64,000 bases of DNA from Chitinophaga qingshengii (GCF_014529935.1 NZ_JACVFC010000001.1:1178001-1242000); one strand, 5' to 3'. Shown: positions 8,040 through 17,620, numbered from the stretch's first letter. Numbers and translations are program-made. Notes: generated by a model not told the origin, from the sequence alone.

Positions 8040-9002
8040 ATGATTAAAGTATCGCATGTTTCAAAAAGTTTCCGTCACGGTAAAAATGCAGTCAATGACC
8101 TTTCGTTTGAAGTTCAGCCAGGTGAAACCCTCGTGCTGCTGGGTACCAGCGGCTGTGGCAAAACCACGACGCTGCGCATGATCAACCGCCTCCTGATACC
8201 GGACCAGGGAGACATTTTTATCGGAACGAAAAATATCAGAACGGAGTCCCCCGAAAACCTGCGCCGTAACATAGGCTATGTATTGCAGAACACCGGTCTA
8301 TTTCCGCACTACACGGTACTGGAAAATATCAGCATCGTACCACAGCTGCTGCAATGGGACAAATCCCGTATCCGCAACAGGGCACTGACGCTGATGGAAA
8401 AACTACGGCTGCCGCCTGCCACCTACGCTCACGTATATCCGCAACAACTCAGCGGCGGTCAGCAACAACGGGTGGGGCTGGCCCGCGCACTCGCTGCCGA
8501 TCCACCCATACTGCTGATGGATGAACCTTTCGGGGCACTGGACCCGCTCACCCGCATCAGCGTCCGCAACGAATTTAAACTGCTGGATGAACTGAACAGC
8601 AAGACCATCATTCTTGTTACACATGATGTGGAAGAAGCATTTGAACTGGGCAGCCGTATCTGTATCATGAACGAAGGCCGCATCCAGCAGATGGGCGCCG
8701 CTACGGAGCTGCTGTTTAACCCGGCCAATGATTTTGTGCGGCACTTCCTCGACAAACAACGGCTGGAACTGGAGTTGAAGTCGCTCCGCCTCCGGGATAT
8801 ATGGCCTTACCTGGATGGCAGCAATAGCGGAAACGGCACGCTGCTTTCGGCCGATACCAACTGTTGGGACACGCTGGAATACCTGATACAGGACAAAGCC
8901 GGCAGTACTTTCAGGAATGAAGAAAAACAACTGGATGGAAACATTCTGATGAATGCTATCAACGCTTATAAAAAAACAGTCAGCCAGCATGGACACACCT
9001 GA
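8040..9002 (+). CDS. ABC transporter ATP-binding protein, OpuCA/EgtV-like
   Basis: A 320-residue ATPase of the osmoprotectant (OpuC/ProV) group. Walker A is GTSGCGKT (residues 35-42); the Q-loop is at GYVLQNTGLFPHYTV, the signature LSGGQQQR, Walker B LLMDEPFGALD and the switch histidine VTHD. The C-terminal extension (about 245-320) lacks recognisable CBS domains. The gene overlaps the permease gene by 14 bp, so the two subunits are translationally coupled. Next to egtB and egtD, and with the permease fused to its binding domain, it fits the EgtV subunit of the EgtUV ergothioneine importer better than a betaine importer. Sequence alone does not prove the substrate. Confidence 0.85.
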   Translation: MIKVSHVSKSFRHGKNAVNDLSFEVQPGETLVLLGTSGCGKTTTLRMINRLLIPDQGDIFIGTKNIRTESPENLRRNIGYVLQNTGLFPHYTVLENISIVPQLLQWDKSRIRNRALTLMEKLRLPPATYAHVYPQQLSGGQQQRVGLARALAADPPILLMDEPFGALDPLTRISVRNEFKLLDELNSKTIILVTHDVEEAFELGSRICIMNEGRIQQMGAATELLFNPANDFVRHFLDKQRLELELKSLRLRDIWPYLDGSNSGNGTLLSADTNCWDTLEYLIQDKAGSTFRNEEKQLDGNILMNAINAYKKTVSQHGHT

Positions 9003-10554
9003 AACGTTTTTGGATTTTGTCCGGCAGCAGTCCGGTAAACTGCTGGAACAAACCCTCACACATACCGGTCTTACGTTTATCTCTGTACTGATAGCCGTCT
9101 GTATTGGGGTACCTGCCGGTATCCTCATTTCCCGCCGTCAAAAACTCGCTGGTCCTGTATTAGGCATTACCGGTATCCTGCAAACCATTCCCAGTATTGC
9201 CTTACTGGGATTTATGATCCCGCTGTTGGGCATTGGCCCCAAACCCGCCATCGTGGCCCTGTTCCTTTATGCGCTGCTGCCGGTGGTCCGGAATACCTAC
9301 ACCGGCATTCAGGGTGTAGATCCGAACGTGATGGAAGCAGCAACCGGCATGGGGTTGAGTCCACGGCAACTATTGCTGAAAGTACAGCTTCCATTGGCAA
9401 TGCCGGTGATCCTGGCCGGTATCCGCACGGCTACGGTGATTAACGTGGGCGTGGCCACCCTGGCGGCCTACATCGCTGCCGGCGGCCTCGGTGAATTTAT
9501 CTTCGGTGGTATCGCACTCAACAATACCCATATGATGCTGGCGGGTGCAATTCCGGCGGCCTTGCTGGCCATCCTGTTCGACTGGGGACTGTCGCGCCTG
9601 CAACGCCTGAATATGCGCAAAGCGCGTAAAACCACGCTGGTATTGCCGGCTATTTTGTTGCTGCTGTCTTCTTTTTACCTGCTGCCGGAAACCTATAATA
9701 GTCGCCTCAAAGCGGGCTTTACCCCTGAATTTATGGGCCGTAAGGACGGCGCTATCGGACTGGGCACCGTTTACGGTCTCCACCTCCGTACCCTTGTTAT
9801 CAGCGATATGATCATGTACAAAGCGGCCTATGAAAAGAAGCTGGATGTCATCAGCGGCAGCAGCACCGATGGCCGTGTAAAAGCCTTTGATCTGGTGGTT
9901 TTGGAAGATGATAAACATATTTTCCCACCTTACTATGCCGCACCGGTCGTCCGGCAGGCTGTGCTGGATAAATACCCCGAATTGGCGCCGGCACTGGACC
10001 AACTCTCTGGTACAATTAATGATAGCATCATGACGGAGCTCAACTACCGGGTGGATTATCTCAAACAAAATCCGCAACAGGTAGCGAAAGATTTCCTGGT
10101 ATCGGCCGGTCTCTGGAAACCAGCCCGAAACGGTACCAAAGGCGTCATTCGTATTGGCGCCAAAATCTTTGGCGATGGCTATATTCTGGCCAATATGTAC
10201 AAAATGCTGATCGAAGGCTATACCGATCTGACCGCCACTACCAAAACAGGCCTTGGCGGCACTAAAATCGTCTTCGATGCATTGGTCAATGACCAGATAG
10301 ACATGTACCCTGAATACACCGGCACCGGCCTGCTGGTGATACTGCAGGCGCCGCAACAAACCGTCGACAGTATCATCGGTGACAGCCAAAAGGTATACGA
10401 CTATGTGAAGGAAGGGTTTGCCAGGCAATACCAGGTACAATGGCTGAAACCCATCGGCTTTAACAATACCTACGCGCTGATGATGCGCCGGGAACAGGCT
10501 TCCAGGCTACACATCAGCAGCATATCAGATTTAGCAACATATGTGCATCATTAA
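8989..10554 (+). CDS. ABC permease fused to circularly permuted solute-binding domain (EgtU-like)
   Basis: A 521-residue fusion. Residues about 20-240 form the OpuCB/ProW-type permease, with the coupling motif EAATGMGLSPRQLLLKVQLP and a final membrane anchor. The rest is an OpuCC-type binding domain, but its halves are exchanged. FTPEFMGRKDG (about 243-253), FPPYYAAP (near 312) and LNYRVD (near 351) come first. IRIGAKI (near 387), YPEYTGTG (near 440) and GFNNTYAL follow, and the protein ends SISDLATYVHH. In the usual order the IRIG half precedes the FTPEF half. The start is ATG 8989 (MDTPETF), which overlaps the ATPase gene. The permease-binding domain fusion and egtBD linkage suggest ergothioneine uptake; choline or betaine is the alternative. 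Confidence 0.82.
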   Translation: MDTPETFLDFVRQQSGKLLEQTLTHTGLTFISVLIAVCIGVPAGILISRRQKLAGPVLGITGILQTIPSIALLGFMIPLLGIGPKPAIVALFLYALLPVVRNTYTGIQGVDPNVMEAATGMGLSPRQLLLKVQLPLAMPVILAGIRTATVINVGVATLAAYIAAGGLGEFIFGGIALNNTHMMLAGAIPAALLAILFDWGLSRLQRLNMRKARKTTLVLPAILLLLSSFYLLPETYNSRLKAGFTPEFMGRKDGAIGLGTVYGLHLRTLVISDMIMYKAAYEKKLDVISGSSTDGRVKAFDLVVLEDDKHIFPPYYAAPVVRQAVLDKYPELAPALDQLSGTINDSIMTELNYRVDYLKQNPQQVAKDFLVSAGLWKPARNGTKGVIRIGAKIFGDGYILANMYKMLIEGYTDLTATTKTGLGGTKIVFDALVNDQIDMYPEYTGTGLLVILQAPQQTVDSIIGDSQKVYDYVKEGFARQYQVQWLKPIGFNNTYALMMRREQASRLHISSISDLATYVHH

Positions 10555-10568
10555 TAACCACCAGTATC

Positions 10569-11717
10569 ATGCAACTGAAAAAAGATTATCTCACAGTACG
10601 CAAACGAACGGAAGATATTTGTGCACCACTTAAAACGGAAGACTATGTAGTACAACCAGTGGTAGATGTAAGTCCGCCTAAATGGCATATGGGGCATACC
10701 ACCTGGTTCTTTGAAACGTTCATACTCATACCTAACGCAAAAGGCTATACGGAATTTGACCCGCAATATAACTTTGTCTTTAACAGCTACTATGAATCTG
10801 TCGGCGCCCGCGTGATCCGTACCGACCGGGGTAACCTAAGCCGCCCGGCCGTGGAAGATATCATACGCTACCGCCGGCATGTAGACGAAGCCATGCAAAC
10901 CTTCCTGGAAACACCACCTACACCTGAACTCGAAGCACTGATTACGCTCGGGCTCAATCATGAAGAACAACACCAGGAATTGTTATACACCGATATCAAA
11001 TATATCCTGGGCCATAACCCGCTTTTTCCGGCTTATGACCCTGCTAAAACATCGCCTGTTACAACAAAAACAGCCGGTTCATGGTTAGAGATGAAGGCAG
11101 GGACATATGAGATCGGCTTTCCCGGTAACGGCTTTTGTTTTGACAATGAACTGGGCCGGCATAAAGTATATCTCGGCGACTATAGCATCAGTGATACACT
11201 GGTGACCAATGCAGAATACCTCGACTTCATACAGGCAGGCGGTTACCGCGATTTTCGCCACTGGCATGCAGAAGGATGGGACTGGGTAAAGAAAAACGAG
11301 GTTACCATGCCGATGTACTGGTACAATATCAATGGCCAATGGATGCATTATAACTGGCAGGGATTACAACCCCTCCTCCCCGATGCACCGCTGTGCCATA
11401 TCAGCTTTTACGAGGCAGCCGCCTTTGCCGCATGGAAAGGCATGCGCCTGCCAACTGAATTTGAATGGGAAGCCGCTGCACCACAATTATCATGGGGGCA
11501 GCGCTGGGAATGGACGGAAAGCGCCTATCTCCCCTATCCCGGCTTTACCAAAGCGCCCGGCGCCATCGGCGAGTACAATGGTAAATTCATGGTAAACCAA
11601 ATGGTTCTCAGGGGTGGCTCTGAAGTAACGCCCCCTCATCATAGCCGTATCACTTACCGCAACTTCTTCCATCCTTCCCTGCGATGGCAGTTTACCGGTA
11701 TCAGGCTGGCAAAATAG
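10569..11717 (+). CDS. egtB: Ergothioneine biosynthesis sulfoxide synthase EgtB
   Basis: A 382-residue non-heme iron enzyme that joins a thiol donor to trimethylhistidine using O2. The N-terminal DinB-like domain carries the iron ligands: His43 in HMGHTTWFFET and the HX3HXE element NHEEQHQE (His131, His135). The C-terminal half is an FGE-sulfatase-like domain with GFCFDNELGRHKVYL, MRLPTEFEWEAAA, and the end VLRGGSEVTPPHHSRITYRN. No egtA or egtC lies nearby, so cysteine rather than gamma-glutamylcysteine may be the donor, as in several non-actinobacterial EgtB types (inference). It starts 14 bp after the permease stop and 23 bp before egtD. Confidence 0.88.
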   Translation: MQLKKDYLTVRKRTEDICAPLKTEDYVVQPVVDVSPPKWHMGHTTWFFETFILIPNAKGYTEFDPQYNFVFNSYYESVGARVIRTDRGNLSRPAVEDIIRYRRHVDEAMQTFLETPPTPELEALITLGLNHEEQHQELLYTDIKYILGHNPLFPAYDPAKTSPVTTKTAGSWLEMKAGTYEIGFPGNGFCFDNELGRHKVYLGDYSISDTLVTNAEYLDFIQAGGYRDFRHWHAEGWDWVKKNEVTMPMYWYNINGQWMHYNWQGLQPLLPDAPLCHISFYEAAAFAAWKGMRLPTEFEWEAAAPQLSWGQRWEWTESAYLPYPGFTKAPGAIGEYNGKFMVNQMVLRGGSEVTPPHHSRITYRNFFHPSLRWQFTGIRLAK

Positions 11718-11740
11718 GCTTTTATCTAAAAAGATTGCGT

Positions 11741-12736
11741 ATGCAAACCACTGTAATTCCAGGCCATACGGTTCTTTGTAAAAGGAAACCGGTGACCGGC
11801 ACTTTTTATCAGGAAGTAATAAAGGGACTCAGCGCACCACAAAAATACCTGGACTCCAAATATTTTTATGATGCGGAAGGTGATCGCCTGTTCCAACAGA
11901 TCATGCAATGCCAGGAATATTATCTGACCGGTTGTGAAATGGAAATATTCGCTACCCGCGCCGGTGAAATAGCTGCGGCACTGGCACAACAAGCCGGTAC
12001 CTTTGATGTAGTGGAACTTGGCGCCGGCGATGCCACCAAATCCATTCATCTGTTACGGCAGCTGCTCGCCGATGGTACAGATTTTACCTATTTCCCCATC
12101 GATATTTCGGCCAATGTGATCCAACAGCTGGAGCAACAGTTGCCGGTCATGCTGCCGGAACTGCGCATGAAAGGGCTCAACGGAGAATACTTCCACATGC
12201 TTGAACAGGCTAATACGTTTAGCCATAAACGAAAAGTAGTGTTGTTCATGGGTGGTAACATCGGCAACTTCGATACGGCAGCCGCACACGATTTCTGCCG
12301 GGAACTCAGGGATTACCTGCGCCCCGGCGATCTGCTACTCACCGGCTTCGACCTCAAAAAAAATCCGCAGGTGATCCTTCGCGCCTATAACGATAGCGCG
12401 GGCATCACCCGTGCGTTTAACTTCAACCTGCTTACCCGTATCAATCGTGAGCTGGGCGCTGATTTTGACATCACTCGGTTCGAGCACTACCCCACTTATG
12501 ATCCGGGTACCGGTGCCTGCAAAAGTTATCTGGTCAGCCTGGAAAAACAACAGGTGAAAATTGGTAGTGATGTATATATTGATTTTGAAGCGTACGAACC
12601 ACTATATATGGAGATCTCACAGAAATATTCGCTCGAAGATACAGGTCAGCTCGCGCTGAAATCAGGATTTCAGCCGGTGGGACTTTTCTTCGACAGTAAA
12701 AAATGGTTCGTGGATGCGCTCTGGAAATGCCTGTAA
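11741..12736 (+). CDS. egtD: L-histidine N-alpha-methyltransferase EgtD
   Basis: A 331-residue SAM-dependent methyltransferase that makes hercynine from histidine, the first step of ergothioneine synthesis. The motif I loop is VELGAGDATKS (about 91-101), motif II is PIDIS and the later motif is FMGGNIGNF (about 169-177). GDLLLTGFDLKK and the C-terminal histidine-binding region follow. The start is ATG 11741 (MQTTVIPGHT); the longer frame would begin inside egtB. It is the last gene of the run and ends 4 bp before the convergent DinB gene, with no clear terminator between. A C-S lyase (EgtE) is not seen here and must lie elsewhere or be replaced. Confidence 0.9.
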   Translation: MQTTVIPGHTVLCKRKPVTGTFYQEVIKGLSAPQKYLDSKYFYDAEGDRLFQQIMQCQEYYLTGCEMEIFATRAGEIAAALAQQAGTFDVVELGAGDATKSIHLLRQLLADGTDFTYFPIDISANVIQQLEQQLPVMLPELRMKGLNGEYFHMLEQANTFSHKRKVVLFMGGNIGNFDTAAAHDFCRELRDYLRPGDLLLTGFDLKKNPQVILRAYNDSAGITRAFNFNLLTRINRELGADFDITRFEHYPTYDPGTGACKSYLVSLEKQQVKIGSDVYIDFEAYEPLYMEISQKYSLEDTGQLALKSGFQPVGLFFDSKKWFVDALWKCL

Positions 12737-12740
12737 GCAG

Positions 12741-13220
12741 CTATTTCCAGGCATTTAACAACCGGCGTATGGCTACGATCTCACCGGTATGATAACTGGT
12801 GTGGTCAGCAATCAGTACCGCTTCCCGGAAAAGATGCTGCCCGTCGCCATAAGGAAAAGGAGTGAACAAGTCCGCCTCCGGCGCTTCCAGCAATTCTATA
12901 AACGCATGCGTGTCGGCCTTGATCTGGTCCAGGCTCTTCTGCCATACATGATCATTGGCCGGCGCCGGCGATGCAGGCCAGTAACCTTCCGGCCAGCGGG
13001 GTGATTTATAATCGGCATCCCGGCTAAACTCCAGGATGTCGGCCTGCGTAATGCGGATATGTTCTACCAACTGCCAGATACTATAGGGCAGCTGTTCCGG
13101 TACCACGCCCCGCAAGGCGGCCGGCAAACCTTTCACCGCATCGGCAAAAGTCACATGCGCATTGGCTTTTAATAATAATTCCTTCAACGTTTTTACCATC
13201 TCCTTTTTAACGTCCATCAT
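12741..13220 (-). CDS. DinB family protein
   Basis: A 159-residue four-helix-bundle protein of the DinB/YfiT type. The expected metal ligands are His52 or so in WQLVEHIRITQ and the pair in IADHTSYHTGEI near the C-terminus. SPRWPEGYWP is typical of the Bacteroidota members. Members are thiol-dependent transferases or unknown hydrolases; the substrate here is unknown. EgtB shares the same N-terminal fold and lies just across the junction, so a bacillithiol- or ergothioneine-linked function is conceivable but unsupported. The start may be either of two adjacent ATGs (13220 or 13217). The DUF2867 gene ends 8 bp upstream, so the two are probably cotranscribed. Confidence 0.8.
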   Translation of the reverse strand: MMDVKKEMVKTLKELLLKANAHVTFADAVKGLPAALRGVVPEQLPYSIWQLVEHIRITQADILEFSRDADYKSPRWPEGYWPASPAPANDHVWQKSLDQIKADTHAFIELLEAPEADLFTPFPYGDGQHLFREAVLIADHTSYHTGEIVAIRRLLNAWK

Positions 13221-13228
13221 AACACAGT

Positions 13229-13660
13229 TTAAATTAGTTTACGGATCATTCCGGGAAATATAAACCCATGAAAGGGCAACATACTATACCAATACAATTT
13301 TCCTGCTAAACCTTTCGCTTTAAAGGAAGCCGTCTGTACCAGCCAGCCGTCTTCAATACAAAACTCAAGCCGGGCTTCACCGGGAACCTTCATTTCCGCT
13401 TCCAGTAACAACCTCCCCGCTTCCCGGTCCGCTACCAATACCCTCCATACATCCAGGTAATCACCGGCCTGTAAATCGGATGGATGCCTGCGCCCCCTTC
13501 TTAATCCAGGCCCCCCTACCCACTCATCCAGGTAACCACGTAATACCCACATCCAGTTGCCGTAATACCAGCCCGTCTTTCCACCGATGGCCCATATCCT
13601 GCGTAATGTAGCCTCCCTGTCTGTTATCTTCGCGATGCGCCTGTCCTGAAAATACGTCAT
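13229..13660 (-). CDS. Stand-alone DUF2867 domain protein
   Basis: A 143-residue protein that opens MTYFQDRRIAKI and contains IWAIGGKTGWYYGNWMWVLR and DYLDVWRVL, ending with a hydrophobic MLPFHGFIFPGMIRKLI. This resembles DUF2867, which is usually the C-terminal part of a larger NAD(P)-binding (SDR-like) protein. No Rossmann domain is present in the upstream sequence, so it is either a genuine single-domain form or a surviving fragment. ATG 13660 is preferred over the TTG one codon earlier. It probably forms an operon with the DinB gene. The function is unknown. Confidence 0.7.
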   Translation of the reverse strand: MTYFQDRRIAKITDREATLRRIWAIGGKTGWYYGNWMWVLRGYLDEWVGGPGLRRGRRHPSDLQAGDYLDVWRVLVADREAGRLLLEAEMKVPGEARLEFCIEDGWLVQTASFKAKGLAGKLYWYSMLPFHGFIFPGMIRKLI

Positions 13661-13951
13661 CAAAATCTAAAAAAAATTATCATCTTTGCTATGCCATTAT
13701 CACTCCGAATATAAAAAAATCTCCTAACTCCTTGTAAATCCTACATTTTAGTTTGTCAACCGTTCTTCGATAACAAATGCTTAACAGCGTTTACGAAATT
13801 GAATATCCGCTATAAACGCCACAAATGCGAACTTAGCCATCATTCAACAGCATACACCAGCCGTACAACACAGTTTGCGGCCTACAACAAAACTGACAAC
13901 CAATACACTAACCCAGAAAGCTATTCACCTACTCATGTACTTAAACAGCTG

Positions 13952-16666
13952 ATGCAGGTAATTAAGACCGGATTTAACCAAATCCAGCGGAAACTCGCAC
14001 TTCTCCTTATAGGATGTTGTGCCTGCGCGACCCTGCACGCGCAGCATACCATCAAAGGAACCGTCTATCAGAAAGACACCCGAAAAACGCTCCCGGGCGC
14101 TACGGTCATGCTCTACGATGAAAAAGCCCGTGTAAAAGCCCAGACACAGACTGATGAACACGGCAGCTTCATCATCGAAAACGTTCACGTAGGCTTCTAT
14201 CGTCTGCTGGTGAGTTTTATGGGGAACCGTACCGAAATGATTCCCGTAGAGATCAACCCGAGACAAAAAACACTCACGTTCGGCTATATCCAGCTGTCTC
14301 CCAGTATTAGTCTCAGCAGGGTAGAAGTTAAGGCGGACCGACCGCTGATGGCGATCCGTAAAGATACAATTGAATTTAATGCCAACGATTTCTCCACGCT
14401 CCCCAATGCCAACATGCATGAGCTCATTGACAAAATTCCAGGGCTCACCATGGATGACAACGGGAACCTTTTCTACCTGGGCGCTCCTATCAAAGAATTG
14501 TTCATTGACGGAAGGTCGCTGCTTCAAAATATGAGCAATGCCAAACGTGTCATGGAAATATTGAAAGCCGACCTGGCTGATAAAATCCAGATATCGGATA
14601 AAAAAAATATCAGCGGCATCGCGGAACCAGGTAAAAATGAAAAAGTACTGAACATTGTGGTGAAATCGGAAATGAAAAAAGGTGTCAGAGGTACTGTTAC
14701 CGGTGGCTATGGTACACATGACCGTTACAACGCCGGCGCTACCTTTAATATGTTCCGCAAAAAAATTACCGTACTCGGAGATGTACTCGCCAACAATAAC
14801 AACACCCAAAGCGATGCCAGCACCAACTACGCCGGCGGCTATATGAATAACAACCAGGGTACCAATAAAATATTTAACGTCAATACCTACACGACAATGG
14901 AGGTCTCTAAAAAAATTAAATTAACAGTGAACCTCCGGCACCGGGAGCTGGATATGACCAGCAGCGAATTACAGGAACGGGAAAATATTTTCCGGGACAG
15001 CAGTACCTTCTATCATAGCAACACTCAAAAACACCTGACTTCCAAAATCAATGGCGGCGAAGCTTTCCTGGAAATGCAACCCAATACCAACAACAAAATT
15101 ATTGTGGCGGCAAACATACAACGGGAAACAAAAAAAATAGATAACAACCGTCTCTATAATACAACCGATAGCCGCCAGGATACACTCAACAGTGGTATGC
15201 TACACAACCTGGACAGCGCCGTCAATAAATCCATGGATGTAATAGGCAGCTACTCCCATAAATTCGGAAAAACCGGACGCGTACTGTCTTTACAGGCCGG
15301 CTTCAGGAAATCCTGGCAATACAGCTACCAACTCAACGCCAGTGAGAACGATGTGTTCTTACCCATTTTTAGTGCCGATACCCTCAATCAAAAAGTGTCT
15401 CCTAAAAATGAGACCACCGTGGCGAATGCGGCCGGAAGCTACAGTGAACCTATCGGAAAATACTGGACACTCGGACTGGCATATACCTACGATGGACTAA
15501 CCACCAACAACCGGCAAAACACATCAGACTTCAGCAATACATGGCACAGTTATATTCCCAATGACTCACTGTCCTACCGGTTCCATAGCGTTATTAACAA
15601 TCACGTAGTAAGACCGGCACTGACCTATAACAAAGGGAAAGTAATGGTAATCGGATCAGCGGGGCTTTCACTTAGTACACTCAACAGCGACAACTACACT
15701 ACCGGCAGCAAATCCGTACGGCATACGACCTACTTAAACCGCAACCTCAACGCCGTTATCAAACTGGACCCTTACAAAACGCTCAACATAGGCCTGATGG
15801 GAATGACCATGCCGGTAGAGGCACAAATGTTATGGCCAGTCAATAACAACACCAACCCGCTGTATGTACAACTTGGAAACCCAAATCTGATCAATAGCTT
15901 CGTCAATATGCTAACAGCTATGTATGTTTCCAACAGTATCAAAGGAGTAGCCTTCGCCCATAACCTGTCAGGACAATATATTCAACATGCATTTTCAACA
16001 GCGGTATATACTGACTCGCTAGGCAGACAGGTAAGTATGCCCATCAACGTATCCGGCAACTGGGGTATATCAGATAACAACATGATCGGCTTCCGGATCA
16101 AACATCCGGGTATCACCGTCAACTATGTCACCAGTGTCGAGTACAACAGAACGGCTTCGCTCATCAATCACCTCAACAATATCACCAAAAAATATTCAAT
16201 CGTTCAAATACTCGCCGCCTCCTTCACCTGGAAAAAAATACTGGAACTCACCACCAAACTGGGAATGGACTACAGAGGCAATATGCTTTCCCTGCAAAAC
16301 GATTACTATACGGACTTTATCCAATACTCCCTGTCATTGAATGCCAATGCCTGGTTGCCTATGGATTTCAATGTTGGCGCCAATGTGCAGTATACCAATA
16401 ACACGGATGCAAAAGCACAATTCACCCTGCTCAATGGCTGGGTGGGTAAAACATTTCTGCCCGACAGAAAACTGTCGGTTAAATTGTATGCATTTGACCT
16501 GTTAAGGCAAAATAAAACCGTGGTGGCCTATTATGGCGCTACTTACCGGGAAAGGCTGGAAACCACCAACCTGTCCCAGTATTTTATGCTAAGTCTTACC
16601 TATAGTTACGGCCGGAAAGGCGCCCAAAATCCAGGGCAACGGATACCCGGACTAATGCGTCCATAA
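13952..16666 (+). CDS. Outer-membrane beta-barrel protein with carboxypeptidase-like regulatory domain
   Basis: A 904-residue protein with an N-terminal signal peptide (KLALLLIGCCACATLHAQ). It is followed by a carboxypeptidase regulatory-like Ig fold (TIKGTVYQKDTRKTLPGATV to about residue 110), a plug-like segment with LPNANMHELIDKIPGL and IKELFIDGR, and then a long beta-rich barrel with alternating aromatic strands to the C-terminus. This is the OMP_b-brl_3 or TonB-dependent-receptor-like group common in Bacteroidota. No SusD partner follows, so a role outside the classical Sus complex is likely. The ATG at 13952 (MQVIKTGF) is chosen because it places the signal peptide correctly. The 3' end overlaps the convergent DsbA-like gene by 15 bp. 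Confidence 0.82.
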   Translation: MQVIKTGFNQIQRKLALLLIGCCACATLHAQHTIKGTVYQKDTRKTLPGATVMLYDEKARVKAQTQTDEHGSFIIENVHVGFYRLLVSFMGNRTEMIPVEINPRQKTLTFGYIQLSPSISLSRVEVKADRPLMAIRKDTIEFNANDFSTLPNANMHELIDKIPGLTMDDNGNLFYLGAPIKELFIDGRSLLQNMSNAKRVMEILKADLADKIQISDKKNISGIAEPGKNEKVLNIVVKSEMKKGVRGTVTGGYGTHDRYNAGATFNMFRKKITVLGDVLANNNNTQSDASTNYAGGYMNNNQGTNKIFNVNTYTTMEVSKKIKLTVNLRHRELDMTSSELQERENIFRDSSTFYHSNTQKHLTSKINGGEAFLEMQPNTNNKIIVAANIQRETKKIDNNRLYNTTDSRQDTLNSGMLHNLDSAVNKSMDVIGSYSHKFGKTGRVLSLQAGFRKSWQYSYQLNASENDVFLPIFSADTLNQKVSPKNETTVANAAGSYSEPIGKYWTLGLAYTYDGLTTNNRQNTSDFSNTWHSYIPNDSLSYRFHSVINNHVVRPALTYNKGKVMVIGSAGLSLSTLNSDNYTTGSKSVRHTTYLNRNLNAVIKLDPYKTLNIGLMGMTMPVEAQMLWPVNNNTNPLYVQLGNPNLINSFVNMLTAMYVSNSIKGVAFAHNLSGQYIQHAFSTAVYTDSLGRQVSMPINVSGNWGISDNNMIGFRIKHPGITVNYVTSVEYNRTASLINHLNNITKKYSIVQILAASFTWKKILELTTKLGMDYRGNMLSLQNDYYTDFIQYSLSLNANAWLPMDFNVGANVQYTNNTDAKAQFTLLNGWVGKTFLPDRKLSVKLYAFDLLRQNKTVVAYYGATYRERLETTNLSQYFMLSLTYSYGRKGAQNPGQRIPGLMRP

Positions 16667-17554
16667 GGCTCCGCCGCCGGCGACCGTTACCTGTAACTGC
16701 TGTTGCCGGCGGAAACCGTCCAATTGCGCATAGGCGGACTCCATCGTCAGATCGTTCAATACCGCGTATTCTTTAGTGGTTAATGCAGGGAAATAGGAAA
16801 AAGTATCCAACCCGCGGAGATACGTGCGTGGCTGGGCTTCGGGGTACAACTTATGCAGCGCCGTGGTAAACACAGGGTAAGGTTTGGCGCCATATACCAA
16901 CTCTCTGCCGCCCGCAGCATTCACCAGGAATATTGAAGGAAATCCTCTCACCCCCATTTGCTGACGCAGTAACAAATCCTGCTCAAACAACGCTGGCGCG
17001 GTATGATCAAAATCCTGTTGCAGCCGGGCGGTATCCAGCTGAGCATAAGCAGCAGCCTCCATGACCGGCTCCACACGGGTAATATTCTTTTTTTGCAGGA
17101 AAAGCATTTCCCGCAGGCGACGCAGGAAAATAACACTTTTGTGTTCATCCTGCAGCTGAGCTGCTTTAAACCAGATCGAAGGCGGATAAGAAGAAGGTAA
17201 CGGATCTTCCAGCCATACATTACCATCTATCGGCATTTCGTAATGTCCGGCCACCTCTTCCCAGTGATGGGCTACATCTGACGGACCGCTGATACCGCCG
17301 GAGTTATAGACGTCCCAGGAGGGCAACAGCCCGCCCATATGGTAACGGATATCGAGCAAATGACCGTATTCCAGTTTCAACCGGCGCCATTGAGGCTCAA
17401 TACCCCAGCAGGTGGAACAGATCGGGTCCGTAAAATAAATCAACTGTAACGGCTTGTCAGTTGGCAATGTCGTATAGTCCTGATGGTTAGCAGTGAGCGC
17501 GCCGGGAATCTCACATACACCGGTGGACGGGTCACAGAATAAAGGTGCTTGCAT
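16652..17554 (-). CDS. DsbA family thioredoxin-fold protein (SpxH/YjbH-like)
   Basis: A 300-residue protein with a redox motif CSTC (Cys46-Cys49) in YFTDPICSTCWGIEPQ, a helical insertion, and the cis-proline loop GVRGFPSIFLVN near residue 210. No signal peptide is present, so it is probably cytoplasmic. This matches the DsbA/FrnE-type group that includes the Spx adaptor YjbH; whether it acts as a disulfide oxidoreductase or as an adaptor is open. The ATG at 17552-17554 is the only sensible start. It converges on the outer-membrane protein gene, and the two reading frames overlap by 15 bp. Confidence 0.78.
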   Translation of the reverse strand: MQAPLFCDPSTGVCEIPGALTANHQDYTTLPTDKPLQLIYFTDPICSTCWGIEPQWRRLKLEYGHLLDIRYHMGGLLPSWDVYNSGGISGPSDVAHHWEEVAGHYEMPIDGNVWLEDPLPSSYPPSIWFKAAQLQDEHKSVIFLRRLREMLFLQKKNITRVEPVMEAAAYAQLDTARLQQDFDHTAPALFEQDLLLRQQMGVRGFPSIFLVNAAGGRELVYGAKPYPVFTTALHKLYPEAQPRTYLRGLDTFSYFPALTTKEYAVLNDLTMESAYAQLDGFRRQQQLQVTVAGGGALWTH

Positions 17555-17584
17555 GATATAAAAACGTAAAAACGGGAAGGTACA

Positions 17585-17620
17585 AAATAAAAAAGAAGGT
17601 CTGCATACACGCAGACCTTC
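17585..17620 (-). terminator. Intrinsic terminator of the OmpA-like lipoprotein gene
   Basis: GAAGGTCTGC (17595-17604) and GCAGACCTTC (17611-17620) form a perfect 10-bp stem with a 6-nt loop. On the minus strand it is followed by TTTTTTATTTTG. Confidence 0.88.

Noticed and set aside
8040..10554. Glycine betaine importer
   Set aside because: Possible from the family, but the permease-binding fusion and direct egtBD linkage fit an ergothioneine importer better; kept as an alternative only.
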